This document shows positions 39,842 to 48,622 of a DNA stretch of 64,000 bases, in pieces (the first letter of the stretch is position 1; every line of letters begins with the position of its first letter). The notes beneath the pieces are model-generated. The model was given only the letters and a program-made list of their open reading frames with translations, was not told where the DNA came from and ran no database searches. The DNA lies in contig NZ_JBJGDW010000016.1 in assembly GCF_045062605.1 (NCBI RefSeq), forward strand, positions 5,695 through 69,694. Direction: 5' to 3'. The DNA is from Deinococcus sp045062605. GTDB taxonomy: Bacteria; Deinococcota; Deinococci; Deinococcales; Deinococcaceae. Made by a program: the position numbers and the translations under genes.

Positions 39842-39891
39842 TGAAACCTCCGGTTGAGGGGTAGATGTTGAATTAAGTTTGGAAGGAGAGT

Positions 39892-40665
39892 TTAAACGAT
39901 TTGAAGACCGGCAATACAGCTCACCAGGTCGGCGGGCGGTCCAGTGCCGTGCCTGTCGGTGATCAGGGTGTGTATGGCCCCCACGGCAGACACCTGCGCC
40001 TGACTGATCTGGCCCAGTTTGCTGTGATCGGCCACCACCACGACCTCGCGCGACTGGTGAACCATGATCCGCTTGATCTCGGCTTCCTCGTGGTTGGCGT
40101 TGGTCACGCCCGCCGTGGCACTTACCCCGTTGCAGCCCAGAAACAGCCGGTCCGCGTGGATGCGTCCCAGCACCTCCAAGGCGTAGGGGCTGACCAGCGA
40201 GTGTTGCAGGGGGCGCAGGGTGCCGCCAGTCACGATGACCCGCACGTTGGGCAGCCGCTCCAGCTCCAGGGCAATGTTCAGCCCGTTGGTAATGATGGTC
40301 ACGCCGCGCAGGGTGGGCGACAGGGCGCGGGCAACCTCGGTGGTGGTGCTGCCCACGTCCAGAAACACCGTTTCACCGTTCTGGACCAGGCCCGCCGCCG
40401 CCCGCCCGATGCGCCGTTTGGCCGCCGAGTGCCTGCGACTGGTTTCTTCCAGAGAGGTCTCGCCCGGTAGAAACGGACGCTCAAGCTCCAGGGGCAGCCG
40501 CGCCCCGCCACGCGTGCGCCGCAGTTGTCCGGAAGCTGACAGCGCCTTCAGGTCACTGCGAACCGTGACTTCCGAAACCCCCAGAAGTTTTGAAAGATCT
40601 GACGCGGAAACTTCACCATTTTGCTGTGCCAGTGATAGAATCTCGCCTCTGCGGGCCTGAATCAA
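39892..40665 (-). CDS. DeoR-family regulator of the galactoside operon
   Basis: 257 residues. N-terminal DeoR HTH (RRGEILSLAQQNGEVSASDLSKLLGVSEVTVRSDLKAL) and C-terminal sugar-phosphate sensor domain with GGTLRPLQHSL and VVADHSKLG. The TTG at 40665 is preferred since it sits 5 nt after an AAGGAGG; the in-frame GTG at 40671 overlaps that ribosome site. It probably represses its own operon and responds to a phosphorylated galactose-type sugar. Confidence 0.9.
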   Translation of the reverse strand: MIQARRGEILSLAQQNGEVSASDLSKLLGVSEVTVRSDLKALSASGQLRRTRGGARLPLELERPFLPGETSLEETSRRHSAAKRRIGRAAAGLVQNGETVFLDVGSTTTEVARALSPTLRGVTIITNGLNIALELERLPNVRVIVTGGTLRPLQHSLVSPYALEVLGRIHADRLFLGCNGVSATAGVTNANHEEAEIKRIMVHQSREVVVVADHSKLGQISQAQVSAVGAIHTLITDRHGTGPPADLVSCIAGLQIV

Positions 40666-40703
40666 ATTCACCTCCTTCGATATTCAATTTTCGTTGCTTT
40701 CGG

Positions 40704-40732
40704 AGTTTACGGTATAGATACCCACAGGTCAA
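40704..40732 (-). promoter_or_regulatory. Promoter of the galactoside operon with an internal palindrome
   Basis: On the minus strand TTGACC (40727-40732) and TAAACT (40704-40709) are separated by exactly 17 bp. The spacer contains GGTATNNATACC at 40711-40722, a perfect inverted repeat ideally placed for repressor occlusion by the DeoR protein. Confidence 0.75.
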
Positions 40733-40870
40733 GAGTGCAAAGTGGCTCTATTCCGAGTTCTGTTCTGCTGCTACCCATCGTTGACGCAGCGCTGTGTGCC
40801 AGCCCAGCAATTCGCCCCCAGACCACGCGAGCGGCTGGGGGCAAGAAGTGCGGGGTTGGGAGGTCCAGAC

Positions 40871-41212
<342 letters not shown>

Positions 41213-41219
41213 GGCACGC

Positions 41220-41225
41220 AGATTA
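41220..41225 (-). promoter_or_regulatory. -10 hexamer of the FKBP gene (leaderless start)
   Basis: TAATCT on the minus strand ends 7 nt before the ATG at 41212, without a ribosome-binding motif. Confidence 0.55.
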
Positions 41226-41402
41226 AAGCCTGTCCCTTGGGGTTCCCCCAATCTCTGAAGTGACGGTAAATTCCATGCGGGCCGGAAAGTGTGCAGTACA
41301 TGCCATAAGAGGCCAGACGATGCCGTGTAGGAGCATCCACACGTTCTGTATGGGAAAAATGAGATGATTTCTGGGATCGCACAGCCAGCAGGGCGCGCCT
41401 GC

Positions 41403-41408
41403 TAGCCT
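41403..41408 (+). promoter_or_regulatory. -10 hexamer of the signal peptidase gene (leaderless GTG start)
   Basis: TAGCCT ends 8 nt before the GTG at 41417. No Shine-Dalgarno sequence is present. Confidence 0.5.
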
Positions 41409-41416
41409 GGGCAGCC

Positions 41417-42010
41417 GTGAACCCGGCCCCAGCTCCAGCCCCTCTCAGTCCCTGGCAGCGGGCCTGGCGCACCTGGATTCTGGGCGCGCTGCTGCCGGTT
41501 TATCTGCTGACCACCTTCGTGGGCACGCTGGCGCGGGTGGACGGCGACTCGATGCAGGAAACGCTGGCCACCGGGGACGTGCTGCTGCTGCTGAAATATC
41601 CGCGCTGGCTGCGTGCCTGGGGGCTGCCCACCGCTTATCCCCGGCGCGGCGATCTGCTGATCTTCAAGGCCCCGGCGGACAGTCCGTACAGCTATGAGAC
41701 CGTCTGGGGCGTCCGCCACCGCCCGTACAACGTCAAGCGGGCGCTGGCGCTGGCGGGAGACACGGTGGCCATTCAGGACGGGCAGGTCATCGTGAACGGC
41801 AAACCGCTGGCCGAAAGCTACGCCAGCGAGGGCTTTTTGCGCGACCAGCCCGCACTGACGTTGCCGCCGGGCAAGGTCTGGGTGATGGGCGACAACCGCC
41901 GCCTGGGGTCCAGTCTGGACAGCCGCGTGTACGGCCCGGTGGACCTGCGCGACGTGGCCGGACCCGCCGATCTGCGCCTGTGGCCCCGCCCAGGGTTGAT
42001 CCGGCGCTGA
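41417..42010 (+). CDS. lepB: Signal peptidase I
   Basis: 197 residues. One N-terminal membrane anchor (TWILGALLPVYLLTTFVG) precedes the catalytic domain. VDGDSMQETL gives the nucleophile S45, and YNVKRALALAGDTV the general base K107. GDNRRLGSSLDSRVYGPV is the closing signature box. It removes signal peptides from exported pre-proteins. GTG start supported by the upstream hexamer. Confidence 0.95.
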   Translation: MNPAPAPAPLSPWQRAWRTWILGALLPVYLLTTFVGTLARVDGDSMQETLATGDVLLLLKYPRWLRAWGLPTAYPRRGDLLIFKAPADSPYSYETVWGVRHRPYNVKRALALAGDTVAIQDGQVIVNGKPLAESYASEGFLRDQPALTLPPGKVWVMGDNRRLGSSLDSRVYGPVDLRDVAGPADLRLWPRPGLIRR

Positions 42011-42084
42011 CAGTCCTCTGCGCTGACGGTCCCCTGATGACGCGGCGGGGCAAGTCCTCACCCTGGGTTGCTACCGTCCTTTCT

Positions 42085-42621
42085 ATGAATGCTTCCTCTT
42101 TTCTTGCCGCCGCCGCGCTGACCCTGGGCACTGCCAGTCTGGGTCCCATCAGTCTGGGCACGGCGGGCGCACAGACGCTGGTGCCGTTCAGCGATCCCAA
42201 ATTGCCCTTCAAGGTCAGTTTGCCGCAGGGCTGGCTGGGCGCGGATTTTGCCGACGGCACCTCCGGCGTCAGTCTGGTGTCGGCCAAGGCCCCGCCCGCC
42301 ACGCTGATCCGCCTGCTGTTCATGTCCAAAGAGGGCAAAGCCGTGGACCTGAACACCGAATTCGGCAAGTTCGAGACGGGCCTCAAGTCCAGCGGCGTGA
42401 CCATCAAGCAACTGTCCAGCAAGGACGCCCGTTACGGCGGCGTGGGCGGCACCGAGCGCGAATACAGCGTGACCCACCCGCAGGGCCAGCTCCGCATTCG
42501 CGTGTGGTACGGCAACGGCGCGCGGAATCTGTACTCCTTCCAGCTCACCGACTCGCCTGAGCGGTATGCGGCAGCCAACGCGCTGTTTACCAAGGTCCTG
42601 GCGACGCTGCGTTTTCAGTAA
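42085..42621 (+). CDS. Exported protein of unknown function
   Basis: 178 residues from the ATG at 42085. Signal peptide NASSFLAAAALTLGTASLGPISL with a GAQT cleavage region. The mature part (VPFSDPKLPFKVSLPQGWLGADFADG, then LYSFQLTDSPERYAAANALF) resembles PsbP/DcrB-like domains of about 150 residues, which bind no obvious cofactor. TACCGT is 7 nt upstream of the ATG. Located directly after lepB. Confidence 0.75.
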   Translation: MNASSFLAAAALTLGTASLGPISLGTAGAQTLVPFSDPKLPFKVSLPQGWLGADFADGTSGVSLVSAKAPPATLIRLLFMSKEGKAVDLNTEFGKFETGLKSSGVTIKQLSSKDARYGGVGGTEREYSVTHPQGQLRIRVWYGNGARNLYSFQLTDSPERYAAANALFTKVLATLRFQ

Positions 42622-42655
42622 GGGTTTTCATTCAGCAGGGCCGGGTCAAACCGCC

Positions 42656-42703
42656 GAACGGTCCAGCCGCAAAGGGACGATTTTCCCGGCGGTTGGACCG
42701 TTC
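42656..42703. terminator. Long hairpin between convergent genes
   Basis: GAACGGTCC (42656-42664) pairs with GGACCGTTC (42695-42703), with an inner CCG/CGG helix. It reaches the stop codon of the ABC-F gene on the other strand. Confidence 0.6.
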
Positions 42704-44309
42704 AATCTGCCTCCACCACTCTGCCGCCGTCCACCACCCACACCCGCGTCGCCACCCGCCCGATCAGTGCCCGGTCATGGCTGGCCAGCAGGACGGTGCC
42801 GGGAAACCCCAGCAGCAGCCTCTCCAGCGCCTCGATGGCGCGGATGTCCAGATGGTTCGTCGGCTCGTCCAGCACCAGCACCTGTGCCCGTGTGACGCTC
42901 AGGCGCGCGAGGCTGAGGCGGGTGCGCTGGCCGCCGGACAGACCAGACAGGGGAAAGGTAGGGCCACCGGGCAGATCCAGCCCCGCCGCAACCTCGTGAA
43001 GCTGATGCGGCGTGAGGTCCGGGTTGGTGTCCAGCAGGGCGTCACCCACGGTCTCCAGCCTGGACAGTTCCTCACCATGCTGGCCCGCCGCGTACACCGT
43101 CAGGCCCGCCCCCCAGCGAATCTCTCCTGTATGTGGCAGCGTGCCCAAGAGTGCGCCCAGCAGCGTGCTTTTGCCGCCGCCGTTCGGCCCGCTCAGGGCG
43201 ATGCGTTCTCCGCGCCGCACATCCAGATTCACGTCGTTCAGAATCTCGTTCTCACCGCGCCAGACCCCTAAATCCCGAACGGTCAGCACTTCGGAGGGGC
43301 CGTGCGGAGCCGGGGGTAAATCTAGGCGCACGGTGCGGCGGTCCTGAAAGGGCTTGGCGGTGGCGATGGCGTCCAGACGATCTATCTGTTTTTGCATGGC
43401 CTTCGCCCTGGCCGAGAAAATCTGCTGGCCCCGCTCTGCTTTGTGGGTGGACCGGAACTTGTCGCCGTCCTTTGCGCGCCGCCGATTTTCCTCCACGCCG
43501 CTCTTGCTGGCCTGCCGTCGCTGCTCCTCCTCCAGCGCCGCCCGTTTGCGTTTGAACGCCGTGTAATCGCGCTCCTGGGCCTCGCGCAACGCCGCCTTGA
43601 GGTCCATCGCTGCCGTGTAATCGCCGGGATACACGATCAGGACGCCGCGTTCCAGTTCTGCCGTGCGCCGCGCCACCGCGTCCAGAAAGGCGCGGTCATG
43701 GCTCGCCAGCACAAAGGCCGCATCCGAGGCCCGAATCCACCCTTCCAGCCACGCCGCGCCGTCTGCGTCCAGATGGTTGGTGGGTTCGTCCAGCAGATAC
43801 ACGTCGGCAGGGGAGAGCAGCAGCCGCGCCAGCATCACGCGGCGGGTCTGGCCGCCTGACAACTGGGTGCTGTCCAGCGCGGAATCCAGCCCGAGGCCGT
43901 CCAGCACGCTCGCCGCCCTCGCCTCAAAATCGTAGCCGCCTGCCAGTCGGTACGCTTCCTCGGCTTCCGCGAAGGTATTCAGGCCAGCTTCGTCGGCGTT
44001 GTCTAATGCGGCGGAGGCCAGCTCGAACACCTGCTGCGCCCGTCGCAATTCCGGCGGGGTCACGGCGTCCAGCAGCGTCCCTGCCTCCGTCCAGGTGTGC
44101 TGGGTCAGCAGGGCCAGCCTGCCCATTCGCGTCACTGTCCCCGCATCTGGTGTGTCCAGCCCCGCCAGCACGCGCAGCAGCGTGCTCTTGCCGCTGCCGT
44201 TTTCTCCGATCAGGGCGAGGCGTTCGCCCGCTCCGATCTCTACATTCACACCTTCAAAAACCGTCTCGTCGCCGTAAATCCGGGCGACTTCCGTGGCACG
44301 CAACAGCAT
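42702..44309 (-). CDS. ABC-F family ATPase
   Basis: 535 residues with two ABC domains and no membrane segment. First: GENGSGKST, LSGGQTRRVMLARLL, LLDEPTNHLD. Second: GPNGGGKST, LSGGQRTRLSLARL, VLDEPTNHLD. The linker (ALREAQERDYTAFKRKRAALEEEQRR onward) is the charged helical P-site interacting arm that ABC-F factors insert into the ribosome. It may rescue stalled ribosomes or give antibiotic protection. Subfamily cannot be fixed by eye. Confidence 0.93.
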   Translation of the reverse strand: MLLRATEVARIYGDETVFEGVNVEIGAGERLALIGENGSGKSTLLRVLAGLDTPDAGTVTRMGRLALLTQHTWTEAGTLLDAVTPPELRRAQQVFELASAALDNADEAGLNTFAEAEEAYRLAGGYDFEARAASVLDGLGLDSALDSTQLSGGQTRRVMLARLLLSPADVYLLDEPTNHLDADGAAWLEGWIRASDAAFVLASHDRAFLDAVARRTAELERGVLIVYPGDYTAAMDLKAALREAQERDYTAFKRKRAALEEEQRRQASKSGVEENRRRAKDGDKFRSTHKAERGQQIFSARAKAMQKQIDRLDAIATAKPFQDRRTVRLDLPPAPHGPSEVLTVRDLGVWRGENEILNDVNLDVRRGERIALSGPNGGGKSTLLGALLGTLPHTGEIRWGAGLTVYAAGQHGEELSRLETVGDALLDTNPDLTPHQLHEVAAGLDLPGGPTFPLSGLSGGQRTRLSLARLSVTRAQVLVLDEPTNHLDIRAIEALERLLLGFPGTVLLASHDRALIGRVATRVWVVDGGRVVEAD

Positions 44310-44641
44310 TCAGCAACCCCCTGTGGGCGAAGGCCCTCCCAGACAATGTGGGAAGACGATTCAGGCCGTGATTACAGGAGGTTGAGGCGCAACTTGGAAC
44401 ATCCTTTGAATGGACGGAGGGCGAACGCCGGGAAGCCCGGAAGCGTTGGCGTGAGTTTATCGCGGGCTAGCGTGGCTAGGCCAGATGGCGCATCTGCCCG
44501 CACCCTTGTACGGATTCCGTCTGTTTCGTGCAGGAATCAGGACAGCGCCGATCCCTTCACTGCACGCCCGGAACCCGTATTTCTCTGCTCGCTCCGCTCG
44601 GATTTTCAGGTGTTTTCAACACCTTCTAATCGGAGTCCGCA
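44310..44641. other. Intergenic region with repeat fragments
   Basis: 332 bp with no convincing ORF. A hairpin AGGTGTT/AACACCT lies at 44608-44624, past the ZnuB-like gene. The motif CGCTCCGCTCGG near 44590 recurs inverted at about 47317, so it is part of a dispersed sequence. The left part upstream of the ABC-F gene may hold its regulatory leader but nothing definite is seen. Confidence 0.4.
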
Positions 44642-45451
44642 TTACTCCTTGCGCCGGAACAGCAACACCAGCAGGAAGACCGCCGTATTGACCAGCACAA
44701 TGGTTGCGCCCGTCGCCGTATCCAGGTAATAGCTCAGGTACAGGCCCACCACGCCGCCCACGATACCCAGCGCGGCGGCCAGCGCGATCATGCGCGGCAG
44801 GCTGCGGGCCAGCAGGCGGGCCGTGGCGCTGGACGTGATCAGCAGGCTGACGCTGAGGGTGGTGCCCACCAGTTGCACGGTCAGCACCACCACCAGACCA
44901 ATCAGGATCAGCAGCAGGCTTTCCAGCCGCCGCACTGGCAGGCCCACCGCCCGCGCCTCGGTGGGATCGAAGGAGGCCAGCAGCAGTTCTTTCTGCACTG
45001 CATACAGCACAGTGCCCACCACCAGCGTGACCACCAGCGCGCCCCACAGATCAGCGGTAGTTACGCCCAGCGGGTTGCCGATCAGAAAATGGCTCAGGTC
45101 CGAGGTAAAGGTGGGCACCCGCGACAGCATCACGATGCCCAGCGCGAACATGCCCACGAACACGATGCCGATGGCGCTGTCCTGCTTCAATCCGCTGCGC
45201 TGCCCCACCACGCCGATGCCCAGGGCAGTCAGCACGGCGGCCACCAGTGCCCCCAGCAGCAGGCTGCCGCCCGACAGGAACGCCCCCACGATCCCTGGCA
45301 GCACCGCGTGGCTCATGGCGTCCCCGATGTAACTCAGGCCGCGCAACACCACCCACGCGCCCACCAGAGCGCACAGCACGCTGACCAGCGACACGGCCAG
45401 CAGTGCGCGCACGAAGAAATCAAATTGCAGGGGATCAGTCAGGAAGTTCAT
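44642..45451 (-). CDS. znuB: Zinc/manganese ABC transporter permease (ZnuB-like)
   Basis: 269 residues with eight or so membrane helices, ABC-3 family: LRGLSYIGDAMSHAVLPGIV and SLLLILIGLVVVLTVQLVGTTLSVSLLI. It forms the channel for the metal delivered by the ZnuA-like protein at 47438. Separated from the ATPase gene by 219 bp holding repeat fragments. Metal identity, zinc rather than manganese, is inferred from the locus. Confidence 0.85.
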   Translation of the reverse strand: MNFLTDPLQFDFFVRALLAVSLVSVLCALVGAWVVLRGLSYIGDAMSHAVLPGIVGAFLSGGSLLLGALVAAVLTALGIGVVGQRSGLKQDSAIGIVFVGMFALGIVMLSRVPTFTSDLSHFLIGNPLGVTTADLWGALVVTLVVGTVLYAVQKELLLASFDPTEARAVGLPVRRLESLLLILIGLVVVLTVQLVGTTLSVSLLITSSATARLLARSLPRMIALAAALGIVGGVVGLYLSYYLDTATGATIVLVNTAVFLLVLLFRRKE

Positions 45452-45670
45452 GGATGAGGTTTGAGAGTCAAAGAGTCTAAGGGTCTAAGATTTTTTCTTT
45501 CTCCACCCTCGTGGGCGACTTGCAGAGCTGCGAAGCAGAGAGACGCTGAGGCGGCAACGGGGGTGGTTGGTACAGCTCGGAACGAGAGAGGGCTATCGGA
45601 TAGGCCGGAGAAAAAAGCAGATCGTCCTGGCCTTTCTCCATCAACCATCAACCTTGCACCATCATCCCCT
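45452..45670. repeat. Intergenic region with dispersed repeat copies
   Basis: 219 bp between znuB and znuC. It has GAGTCTAAGGGTCTAAG (45472-45488), the GACTTGCAGAGCTGCGAAGC-type repeat (45515-45540), and a 22-bp stretch starting TTGGTACAGCTCGGAACG (45567-45588) that is identical at 59305-59326. No ORF. Confidence 0.65.
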
Positions 45671-46393
45671 TCAAGCCTCCGCATGCGTATGCCCCAGGTG
45701 CGAGGTGCTGAACGTCGCCTCGATATTCTGCGGGGTGTAGACCTCGGCGGGCGTGCCGTCGGCCACCACGCGCCGGTTGATCAGGATCAGGTGATCGCAC
45801 CAGCGCCGGGCCTGCTCCAGATCGTGCGTGACCATCACCACGGCGCGGCCCTTATCGGCCTGGGCGCGCAGCAGGGCCATCAGTTGCTCCTGCGTCGTGG
45901 CGTCCACGCCGGTCAACGGTTCGTCCAGCAGCAGCAGGTGGCCGTCACGGACCAGCATGCGGGCCAGCAGCACGCGCTGGCGCTGGCCCCCGCTGAGCGC
46001 GCCGATATGGCGGTGTCTCAGGTCATACACGCCGGTTTCCTTCAGCGCCGCCGCCACCCGCTCACGGTCCGCACGGCCCGGCCAGCGCAGCCAGCCCAGG
46101 CGTCCGGTGCGGCCCATCATCGCCGTGTCCCAGACCGTGACCGGAAAGCCCCAGTCCAGCGTCTGCTGCTGCGGCACGTAGGAAATGCAGTCCTGCGCGC
46201 TGTGGCCCGCGTCGAAATGCACGGCGTCGCCGTAGTCGGGCAGTAGGCCCACCAGCGTCCGCAGCAGCGTGGATTTGCCCGCGCCGTTGGGGCCGATGAT
46301 GGCCGAGAAGGTTCCGGCCTCGAAGCGCACGGTGGCGTCCTCAAGGGCCACTTGCGAGCCATATTTGACAGTCAGATGTTCAACGCCCAGCAC
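45671..46393 (-). CDS. znuC: Zinc/manganese ABC transporter ATP-binding protein (ZnuC-like)
   Basis: 240 residues from a GTG at 46393. Walker A GPNGAGKST, signature LSGGQRQRVLLARML, Walker B LLLDEPLTGVD and switch VTHDLEQA. Insert DAGHSAQDCISYVPQQQTLDWGFPVTVWD is typical of metal-chelate importers. TAAGCT lies 6 nt before the GTG. It reads divergently from a GNAT gene. Confidence 0.88.
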   Translation of the reverse strand: MLGVEHLTVKYGSQVALEDATVRFEAGTFSAIIGPNGAGKSTLLRTLVGLLPDYGDAVHFDAGHSAQDCISYVPQQQTLDWGFPVTVWDTAMMGRTGRLGWLRWPGRADRERVAAALKETGVYDLRHRHIGALSGGQRQRVLLARMLVRDGHLLLLDEPLTGVDATTQEQLMALLRAQADKGRAVVMVTHDLEQARRWCDHLILINRRVVADGTPAEVYTPQNIEATFSTSHLGHTHAEA

Positions 46394-46477
46394 GGCGGCA
46401 GCTTACTCCTGCTGGGGCGATATTGCGAGTAGGTTATCAAGAAGCAGGGGAAAGGTCTGGGCGAATTAGGCTGGGGC

Positions 46478-47275
46478 ATGGACGCCGACCTCCGAGCAAG
46501 CCCTCTGACCGCCTACGACGCCCAGTTGCGCGAGGGGACCGAGATGCTGTCTGCCGACAGCGTGGACCGCGCAGGCCCGCTGTGGCGCGGCAGATTCGGG
46601 GACCGGGGGTTTGTTTCTTACCGTTCGCTGAATGGTTTGACCGGGCAGGCTCTGGACGACCTGATCGCGCAGACCGTCGCGCATTACGCCGCCGATCCGC
46701 AAATTACGTCCTTTGAATGGAAGACGCGCGGTCACGACGCGCCCGCCGATCTGCCCCAGCGCCTGATCGCGCAGGGTTTCGAGGCCGAGGACGCCGAGAC
46801 CGTCATGCTGGGCGAGGCGAGTTCGCTGGCTGGGCCGCTGCAACTCCCGGACGGTGTGACGCTCCGCCGCATCGACAACCAACCGGACCCCTACCCGGAT
46901 GTGGTGCGTGCGGCCAGAGCGCAGCAACTCGCCTTCGGGCAGCCATCTGGCGCGGATGAGCTGATGCGCCGCATCGAGAAGGGCGAGGGCCGGGTGGAAT
47001 TGTGGGTGGCCGAAACTGCGCAGGAGATGGTCTGCGTGGGCCGCCTGGAAGTCATCCCGGACACTGAATTCGCGGGGCTGTGGGGCGGCGGTACGCTTCC
47101 AGGGTGGCGTGGGCGGGGCATCTACCGCGCCCTCACCGCTGCCCGCGCCCAGGCTGCACTTGGGCGGGGAGTGCGCTATCTGCACAGCGACTCCACCGAA
47201 TTTTCCCGCCCGATCCTGGAGCGCAGTGGAATGCTGGCGGTCACCACCACGACGCCGTATATGTGGCGGCGCTGA
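46478..47275 (+). CDS. GNAT-family acetyltransferase
   Basis: 265 residues. The acetyl-CoA loop is in GTLPGWRGRGIYRALTAARAQAA near residue 208, preceded by the beta strand EMVCVGRLEVIPD. The first half (SLNGLTGQALDDLIAQTVAHY) resembles a degenerate second GNAT domain. It acetylates an unknown amine or protein. It is inserted in opposite direction between the znuA and znuC genes. TAGGCT is 5 nt before the ATG. Confidence 0.85.
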   Translation: MDADLRASPLTAYDAQLREGTEMLSADSVDRAGPLWRGRFGDRGFVSYRSLNGLTGQALDDLIAQTVAHYAADPQITSFEWKTRGHDAPADLPQRLIAQGFEAEDAETVMLGEASSLAGPLQLPDGVTLRRIDNQPDPYPDVVRAARAQQLAFGQPSGADELMRRIEKGEGRVELWVAETAQEMVCVGRLEVIPDTEFAGLWGGGTLPGWRGRGIYRALTAARAQAALGRGVRYLHSDSTEFSRPILERSGMLAVTTTTPYMWRR

Positions 47276-47292
47276 CCCGCCCTAAAGCAGTT

Positions 47293-47317
47293 GTCATAAA
47301 AATGGTCTTTTTATGAC
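47293..47317. terminator. Terminator between the GNAT and ZnuA genes
   Basis: GTCATAAAA (47293-47301) and TTTTATGAC (47309-47317) are a perfect inverted repeat, with a further A-T pair and a short loop. It is 17 bp past the GNAT stop. T/A-rich on both strands. Confidence 0.6.
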
Positions 47318-47437
47318 CGAGCGGAGCGGGCAAGCGTCCTCTCTTCGAGCTGTCCCAGTCAAGGGCGTCCGTTCTGCCCAAGACAGCGAGTAACTTTTAC
47401 TGAGCAGGACGGACTTGCAAAGCTTCGGAGAACTGCT

Positions 47438-48331
47438 CTATTTCAGCGCCCCTACCATCTCATCCACGTTGAAGCGCAGCGCCTTCAGGAACGTCCCGCC
47501 CGCGCTGCCTTTCGGCCCCAGCGCGTCGGTATACAGGGGTGGGGCAATCCTCGCGCCAGTCTCTTTAGCCAGCGCCTGCGCCAGACGGACGTTCACCGTG
47601 TTCTCGGTGAAGATCACCTTCGCGCCGCTCTTCTTGACCGCCGTGATCAGCGTCGCCAGTTCGCGGGCACTTGGCTCGCGCTCGGTGCTGAGGCCGGGAA
47701 TCACCGCGCCCACGATCTTCAGGCCGTAGCGGGCGGCAAAATAATTCAGGGAGTCGTGGTTGCTCACGATCTGGCGTTTACTGGCGGGTAGGGTGGCAAA
47801 TTGCTTTTTCGCGTAGGCGTCGGCCTCACTCAGCTTCCCCAGGTAGGCGGCGGTGTTCCCCGCATAGCTGGCCTTGCCTGCCGGGTCGAGGGCCGTCAGC
47901 AGGCCCTGGATATTTTTTACGTAACCCGCCGCCAGCCCCAGATCCCACCACGCGTGCGGATCGAAGTCGCTGTGTTCCTCTCCGGCATGTTCTTCGCCTG
48001 CCTCCGCGCCGCCTGCGCGCAGTTTCAGGCCGTCCGTCACGGTGCGGACGGGCACCGACGGCGCGGAGGCGCGCACCTGCGGCAGCCACGGCTCCAGCCC
48101 CGCCCCGTTGACGAACAGCACCCGGCTGCCCGCCAGACCCCGGATCACGCTGGCCGAAGGCTGAAAGCTATGTGGATCGGCCCCGGCAGGCACGATCTCG
48201 TTGATGCTGACCCGCGCGCCGCCGACATTCCGCACGAAATCGGCCAGGATGCTGTTGGACACGCTGACTTGCAGGGGCGCGGCCTGGGCGCTCGCCAGTC
48301 CCAGCAGGCCCAGAACAATCAAGCCCCTCAT
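47438..48331 (-). CDS. znuA: Zinc-binding protein of an ABC importer (ZnuA-like)
   Basis: 297 residues from the ATG at 48331. Signal peptide LIVLGLLGLASAQA. Metal ligands fit the cluster A-I zinc group: H54 in ADPHSF, H126 in FDPHAW, H192 in SNHDSLNYF, and an acidic residue in FTEN near 243. A short His/Glu-rich loop (H115, H120) precedes H126, a feature of zinc rather than manganese proteins. The start overlaps the L28 stop by 4 bp (ATGA). Confidence 0.9.
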   Translation of the reverse strand: MRGLIVLGLLGLASAQAAPLQVSVSNSILADFVRNVGGARVSINEIVPAGADPHSFQPSASVIRGLAGSRVLFVNGAGLEPWLPQVRASAPSVPVRTVTDGLKLRAGGAEAGEEHAGEEHSDFDPHAWWDLGLAAGYVKNIQGLLTALDPAGKASYAGNTAAYLGKLSEADAYAKKQFATLPASKRQIVSNHDSLNYFAARYGLKIVGAVIPGLSTEREPSARELATLITAVKKSGAKVIFTENTVNVRLAQALAKETGARIAPPLYTDALGPKGSAGGTFLKALRFNVDEMVGALK

Positions 48332-48573
48332 AGCAACTCCACTTGCTTGAAGCCGCCGCGCACCAGCGTCCGCAGGGCGTGGGCGCTGATCCAGACGGTC
48401 TTGACCACGCCGCCCTCGCGGATGGTGCGTTTTTGCAGGTTGGCCTTCTGCACCCGCTTGCTGACGCCCGTGACCTTGCGGCCCACCCCGCCCGCCGCCC
48501 GCGCCTTGCCGCGCCGAATCACACTGTTGACCACCAGATTCTTCTTGCCTGTCAGATAACATTCACGGCTCAT
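48328..48573 (-). CDS. rpmB: Ribosomal protein L28, cysteine-poor form
   Basis: 81 residues from the ATG at 48573 with an AAGGAG site. MSRECYLTGKKNLVVNSVIR and GGVGRKVTGVSKRVQKANL are L28 features of deinococcal type. Only one Cys (C5) is present, so the zinc-ribbon CxxC pairs are absent. It lies between the COG0523 GTPase and znuA and overlaps znuA, so it is co-transcribed with zinc genes. It could be the sole L28 or a zinc-independent paralogue used in scarcity. Confidence 0.92.
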   Translation of the reverse strand: MSRECYLTGKKNLVVNSVIRRGKARAAGGVGRKVTGVSKRVQKANLQKRTIREGGVVKTVWISAHALRTLVRGGFKQVELL

Positions 48574-48622
48574 TTGAAACTCCTTTGACGAGAGATGGAA
48601 AAGGGAAAAAGGGCGGCAGAGA

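Noticed and set aside
47293..47317. Operator for znuA
   Set aside because: The palindrome follows a gene end, is A/T-rich on both sides, and lies downstream of znuA, so a terminator explains it better.
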